Program-made: the position numbers and the translations under genes
Origin: JBDNJM01 sp041687755
GTDB taxonomy: Bacteria > Planctomycetota > UBA1135 > GCA-002686595
DNA: 26,145 nt
Reading direction: 5' to 3'
NCBI GenBank assembly: GCA_041687755.1
Contig: JBDNJM010000087.1
Coordinates: forward strand, 1 to 26,145
Shown: positions 23,455 through 26,145 of the stretch, in pieces
Layout of the letters: every line of letters begins with the position of its first letter
How positions within the stretch are numbered: position 1 is the first letter of the stretch
The notes under the pieces: generated by a model
What the model was told of the DNA's origin: nothing
Seen by the model: only the letters and a program-made list of their open reading frames with translations
Databases searched by the model: none

Positions 23455-24216
23455 ATGACTAAACCGACTATTGGGGCAGTGATTGCCGCCGTTGCGGCAG
23501 TAGCTGCATACGTGATGCTTCCCCCTAGGGACGACCGTTCGGTGGGGGTCGGTGCCGCCGTTCTATCCGATTTAATCTCCGAAACTGAGCGGCAGGGTGT
23601 GAAGCTCCATGCACCTCATAGCGGTCGCTCAACCGCCCCTGCGCCGAAGTCCGGAGTCATGGGCGCGGACGCCGCCCCACCGACCGCGCTAATCGGGGTG
23701 AGTGCATCCGAGAGCGGCGTCTTCCACGACGGTCACCCCATTACGTCCGAATACCTAAGCTCCCTCAGCACCGAGGCTCTATTGGAGATTCAAGCCGACG
23801 TCTCTGTGCTAGAGCTGGAGGGACTACAGTCCGCTTTGGGGATCGCCACCGAATCCAGGCAGGTGGTAACACATACCGAAGAGGATTACCTTGCTTATAA
23901 CCTTAAGGCTACCGGCGCCATCTTTGTTTCGGGGACCCGCGAAGATTCGAGCGGGGAAACTTATCGGGAGTATCATGAGATTCCGAACTCGCTAGATGGC
24001 TCTGTCAGGCAGCTTCGTGCGGTATTGCGTGATGTGCAGCAGCAGCCGGCGTATTTTAGTCATGTGCAGGCCAGAGTGTCAGAGTACGAGGACGAGCTTG
24101 CTAGTACCCACGGCAGCTTCAATGTCGAAGTGCACCCATCAGGCCGCCAGTATCGGTACACAGACGCCTCAGGGAATTCGCTAGGGCAGATTCAGTTCGG
24201 GGCAGTGGATAACTGA
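23455..24216 (+). CDS. Membrane-anchored or exported protein of unknown function
   Basis: 253 residues. Residues 6-22 (IGAVIAAVAAVAAYVML) form an N-terminal hydrophobic anchor or signal, with a Pro-Pro-Arg boundary after it. A Ser/Pro/Ala-rich spacer (about 50-75) leads to a charged, mostly helical domain, for example SEYLSSLSTEALLEIQADVS and RQLRAVLRDVQQQPAYFSHV. The C-terminus is beta-like (FNVEVHPSGRQYRYTDASGN). No motif or family is recognised. It is 90 bases after the Cys-rich gene on the same strand and shares its lower GC content; the two may belong together. Confidence 0.7.
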   Translation: MTKPTIGAVIAAVAAVAAYVMLPPRDDRSVGVGAAVLSDLISETERQGVKLHAPHSGRSTAPAPKSGVMGADAAPPTALIGVSASESGVFHDGHPITSEYLSSLSTEALLEIQADVSVLELEGLQSALGIATESRQVVTHTEEDYLAYNLKATGAIFVSGTREDSSGETYREYHEIPNSLDGSVRQLRAVLRDVQQQPAYFSHVQARVSEYEDELASTHGSFNVEVHPSGRQYRYTDASGNSLGQIQFGAVDN

Positions 24217-24301
24217 GAGGAGACAAATCGGGTGTGGCGCGGGCGCGGGGCTCGCGCCTCGGGAGAGGTGGGTCGCCTCAGCCTAATTCAACCGAGTGGA
24301 C

Positions 24302-24377
24302 CGGTCCGGGTACCTTGGTAAGAGGTACGTCCGGGCACCTGGGTAACGCTTCTCGGGCCCTCGAGGCCGCGCAGCAG
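24302..24377. repeat. IS-end-like direct repeat, copy A
   Basis: It contains two imperfect tandem units, GGTCCGGGTACCTTGGTAAG and then GTCCGGGCACCTGGGTAAC. From 24329 to 24377 it matches 25831-25879 at 46 of 49 bases, in the same orientation. It lies beyond the 3' ends of two convergent genes. Confidence 0.8.
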
Positions 24378-24510
24378 GGCACCCAAGATTTCGAAGTGTC
24401 GGACTAGAATCCAATCGATCACCTGCCCTCCCTGGGTGCCCGACGTGGGCCCGAGCAGTTATCGAGCACTGACTAAATGGCGGGACAGCGAATAACCGAT
24501 TCGCGGCGCG

Positions 24511-25800
24511 TCACTTCGGCGGGACGAGTGGGCCCAATGGAGGCATCGACATGTGAGAGGCAACACTCACATAATCAGGTAGCAAGAGGACGTTGATTGC
24601 GGACGTATAGAACGCGCAAGCGCAACCTACGGCCGCCATCGCCTGAGCCCGGCGAGTGGCCCGCCTCGAGCTTGGCGAGAGCTTTGCGTTCAACCACTGC
24701 CCCCAAACCAACAGCGCCGCGAGCACCGAAGTCACCTGCCACACGGGGACTTCGAGAGGAGAGACAATCTTGTCGTAGAACACAGCGACGAACTCGGGGG
24801 CCGCAGTGCCCAGTGCGACTACGCCAAGATTGAACAGGGCCACCTTTCCCAGGAACAACGCAAGCACAAGAAGCGCGAACACTCTCCCGAATTGCTCCAC
24901 AGGACTTTCAAGGACTCGGGTTCGCAGGTCCCTGAAGGGTATCCCTTGAAAGTAGGATCCAGAGCACAGGATCAAGGGCCAGTAGATGAGAACGCTCCCC
25001 TTCAATATGAGCCGGTACAATAGAGCTGGGGCAACGATTGCGATCAAGTAGACCGCGAGGCCAGGCAGGAAAACAGCCCGCCGGAACTCGTGACTTGCTC
25101 TCCGAATCCGCTGATAGGGAACAAGGATTTCGGCTGTTCTCGGATGGGCGTAGCGAAATTGATATCGCCGAGAGACAACACCAGGCACGAGCTCCGGACT
25201 AACCGTGAGGTCAAGCTGCAGTGCGAAGTACCGGAAGTTTCCGGGAACACTGGCGAGAGTAGCCATCGGCCATCGGCGGAGACCAACAAGGGCCGACCAC
25301 ACTTTGATGCCGAGCATCACAACCGAGACGAGGGGTAAGACTACGCTGTACGCCACCAGCGAGCGCAGCCCCACCGCAAGTGCATGCCCCTCAACTCTCG
25401 CGGAGGCCGTGTAGACCTGAGTGTCCCGGCCCCCATCGGGGCCCCTAACTGTAGCGCTCTTGGTCTGGATAAGGCCACGCGCCCGCGAAACCCACTGTCC
25501 GTAGATTCGAGCACCGAGCACGTCGACGACCTTGTGCGCGTAAGAAATCGACTTTCGGGTCCGCAGAAACATCAGCGGAGCAAGAACGAGAGGGACAGTA
25601 GCCGCCTGCAGACCGAACCTTGACATGAATGCCCCGAGCATCGTCAGGGCGGCAAGGGTCTCAAGGCATGCAAGGAGGCTAACGTCAACTTCATCGGCCA
25701 GCCGCAGCGAGGGCGTCGAAAGTCGTAGTTTCACAATTGAGAGGGGCTGGCAGCCCGGTCGACCTATGGGGCCAATTAAGATCGGAGTCTCCTGAATCAT
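24511..25800 (-). CDS. Polytopic membrane protein of unknown function
   Basis: 429 residues from ATG 25800. Hydrophobic segments of membrane-spanning length occur at about 41-59, 64-80, 143-168, 243-264, 267-285, 305-332, 353-371 and 387-407, giving roughly eight. A basic, soluble loop (about 81-140) and another (about 172-242, containing RYAHPRTAEILVPYQRIRRA) separate them. There is no recognisable transporter signature, Walker box or catalytic motif. Frame is open upstream to 26010, but that part translates the repeat and hairpin DNA, so 25800 is chosen. The gene is bracketed by direct repeats resembling an insertion-sequence end and has lower GC than the chromosome, which points to acquisition. 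Confidence 0.75.
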   Translation of the reverse strand: MIQETPILIGPIGRPGCQPLSIVKLRLSTPSLRLADEVDVSLLACLETLAALTMLGAFMSRFGLQAATVPLVLAPLMFLRTRKSISYAHKVVDVLGARIYGQWVSRARGLIQTKSATVRGPDGGRDTQVYTASARVEGHALAVGLRSLVAYSVVLPLVSVVMLGIKVWSALVGLRRWPMATLASVPGNFRYFALQLDLTVSPELVPGVVSRRYQFRYAHPRTAEILVPYQRIRRASHEFRRAVFLPGLAVYLIAIVAPALLYRLILKGSVLIYWPLILCSGSYFQGIPFRDLRTRVLESPVEQFGRVFALLVLALFLGKVALFNLGVVALGTAAPEFVAVFYDKIVSPLEVPVWQVTSVLAALLVWGQWLNAKLSPSSRRATRRAQAMAAVGCACAFYTSAINVLLLPDYVSVASHMSMPPLGPLVPPK

Positions 25801-25802
25801 TG

Positions 25803-25880
25803 TGCAACCCGGCACCTCGGTAACACTTCTGTCCGGGCACCTGGGTAACACTTCTCGGCCCCTCGAGGCCTCGCAGCAGC
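25803..25880. repeat. IS-end-like direct repeat, copy B
   Basis: Two imperfect tandem units (ACCCGGCACCTCGGTAACAC, then GTCCGGGCACCTGGGTAAC) continue into CTCGAGGCCTCGCAGCAG. It matches copy A at 46 of 49 bases. It begins three bases upstream of the start codon of the polytopic membrane protein, so it occupies that gene's promoter region. Confidence 0.8.
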
Positions 25881-25948
25881 GCCCGGAGGGCCCGTGGATC
25901 GGTCTTGAGGAGCGAAGCGACGAGGACCGATCCACGGGCCCTCCGGGC
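25881..25948. repeat. Perfect 24-bp-arm hairpin
   Basis: Bases 25881-25904 and 25925-25948 are exact reverse complements; the 20-base loop contains GAGCGAAGCGACGAG. It directly abuts repeat copy B. No such hairpin follows copy A, so it is not part of the shared repeat. Confidence 0.9.
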
Positions 25949-26011
25949 GGCTCGGGGTGGACACCAGCTTCCAGCGGCGGACACCTCGACCGTTGCGCAG
26001 CACATTTCACC

Positions 26012-26034
26012 GTGTCCGGGCACCTGGGTTACAC
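26012..26034. repeat. Probable insertion-sequence terminus
   Basis: TGTCCGGGCACCTGGGTTAC reappears here, overlapping the stop codon of the partial transposase gene. It is the same sequence as the second unit of copies A and B with one base changed. A conserved end next to a transposase C-terminus is expected at an element boundary. Confidence 0.55.
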
Positions 26035-26145
26035 CGCCTCCAAAGCGACTGGCACGATCACTCCTGTTCGCTCGGACAGCACCCCGATCTTCATGTCGCC
26101 GAGCTGCACGCTCCAAAGCCCTTCCGAGGACTCCTTCAAGCCCAC
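26029..26145 (-). CDS. Transposase/integrase-core C-terminus (partial, runs off the window)
   Basis: The last 38 residues of a minus-strand reading frame that is open to the window edge, ending at TAA (26031-26029). It begins VGLKESSEGLWSVQLGDMKI and ends VIVPVALEAV. The pattern V-G-(I/L)-(K/R)-E-x-x-x-G-x-W-x-V is what one sees at the C-termini of many DDE integrase-core transposases (IS481/IS3-like). The catalytic domain lies outside the window, so the family is not fixed. The adjoining terminal repeat supports the call. Confidence 0.55.
   Translation of the reverse strand: MGLKESSEGLWSVQLGDMKIGVLSERTGVIVPVALEAV

Noticed and set aside
24329..24455. Complete miniature element bounded by inverted CTCGGGCCC/GGGCCCGAG and GGGCACC motifs
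   Set aside because: The order of the motifs is not mirrored between the two sides, so they do not form proper terminal inverted repeats.
25801..26010. N-terminal extension of the polytopic membrane protein
   Set aside because: It translates repeat copy B and the 24-bp hairpin and contains no membrane or conserved segment.

Overview
The window is high-GC DNA (roughly 70 percent by eye over most of its length). The genes resemble those of Planctomycetota: two ECF sigma factors (one carrying a membrane-anchored C-terminal extension), an exported protein with thrombospondin-type-3-like calcium repeats, a lipoprotein of the sulfatase fold, an orphan MoxR ATPase, and almost no recognisable Shine-Dalgarno sequences. 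This assignment is an inference from gene content; there is no rRNA in the window to settle it.

Positions 1-13,450 look like ordinary chromosome. In order they hold a perfect-arm hairpin, a TPR lipoprotein (minus), a HAD-fold protein (plus), a MoxR-type AAA+ ATPase (plus), an ECF sigma factor fused to a transmembrane segment and MORN-type repeats (minus), and a translationally coupled pair that makes a split glutamine-dependent NAD+ synthetase (plus). They are followed by two unrecognised small minus-strand proteins, an ECF sigma factor with its downstream RseB-like anti-sigma candidate (minus), an exported TSP3-repeat protein (minus) and tRNA-Arg(CCG) (plus). Between 13,450 and 15,831 lies a large sulfatase-fold lipoprotein with Thr rather than Cys at the nucleophile position.

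Positions 16,362-22,796 hold a compact plus-strand operon. Eight consecutive genes (16,362-20,299) are joined by stop/start overlaps, mostly ATGA or GTGA. They include a helix-turn-helix replication-initiator-like protein and a RusA-like Holliday-junction resolvase, the combination expected of a phage or plasmid replication module. Inside the initiator gene is a cluster of palindromes and repeats followed by an A/T-rich stretch, which I read as a candidate lambda-O-style internal origin. A 25-residue membrane peptide ends the overlapped series, and a large exported protein of unknown function follows. No integrase, terminase, portal or capsid gene is visible, so this is a partial or unusual mobile element.

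Positions 22,800-26,145 are visibly lower in GC and hold unrecognised genes: a small Cys-rich exported protein whose signal peptide appears to be cut by an in-frame TAA, a membrane-anchored protein, and a polytopic membrane protein. The last is flanked by direct repeats (46 of 49 bases identical) resembling the end of an insertion sequence, and the C-terminus of a probable transposase runs off the right edge. This part reads as an accessory island assembled with help from insertion sequences.
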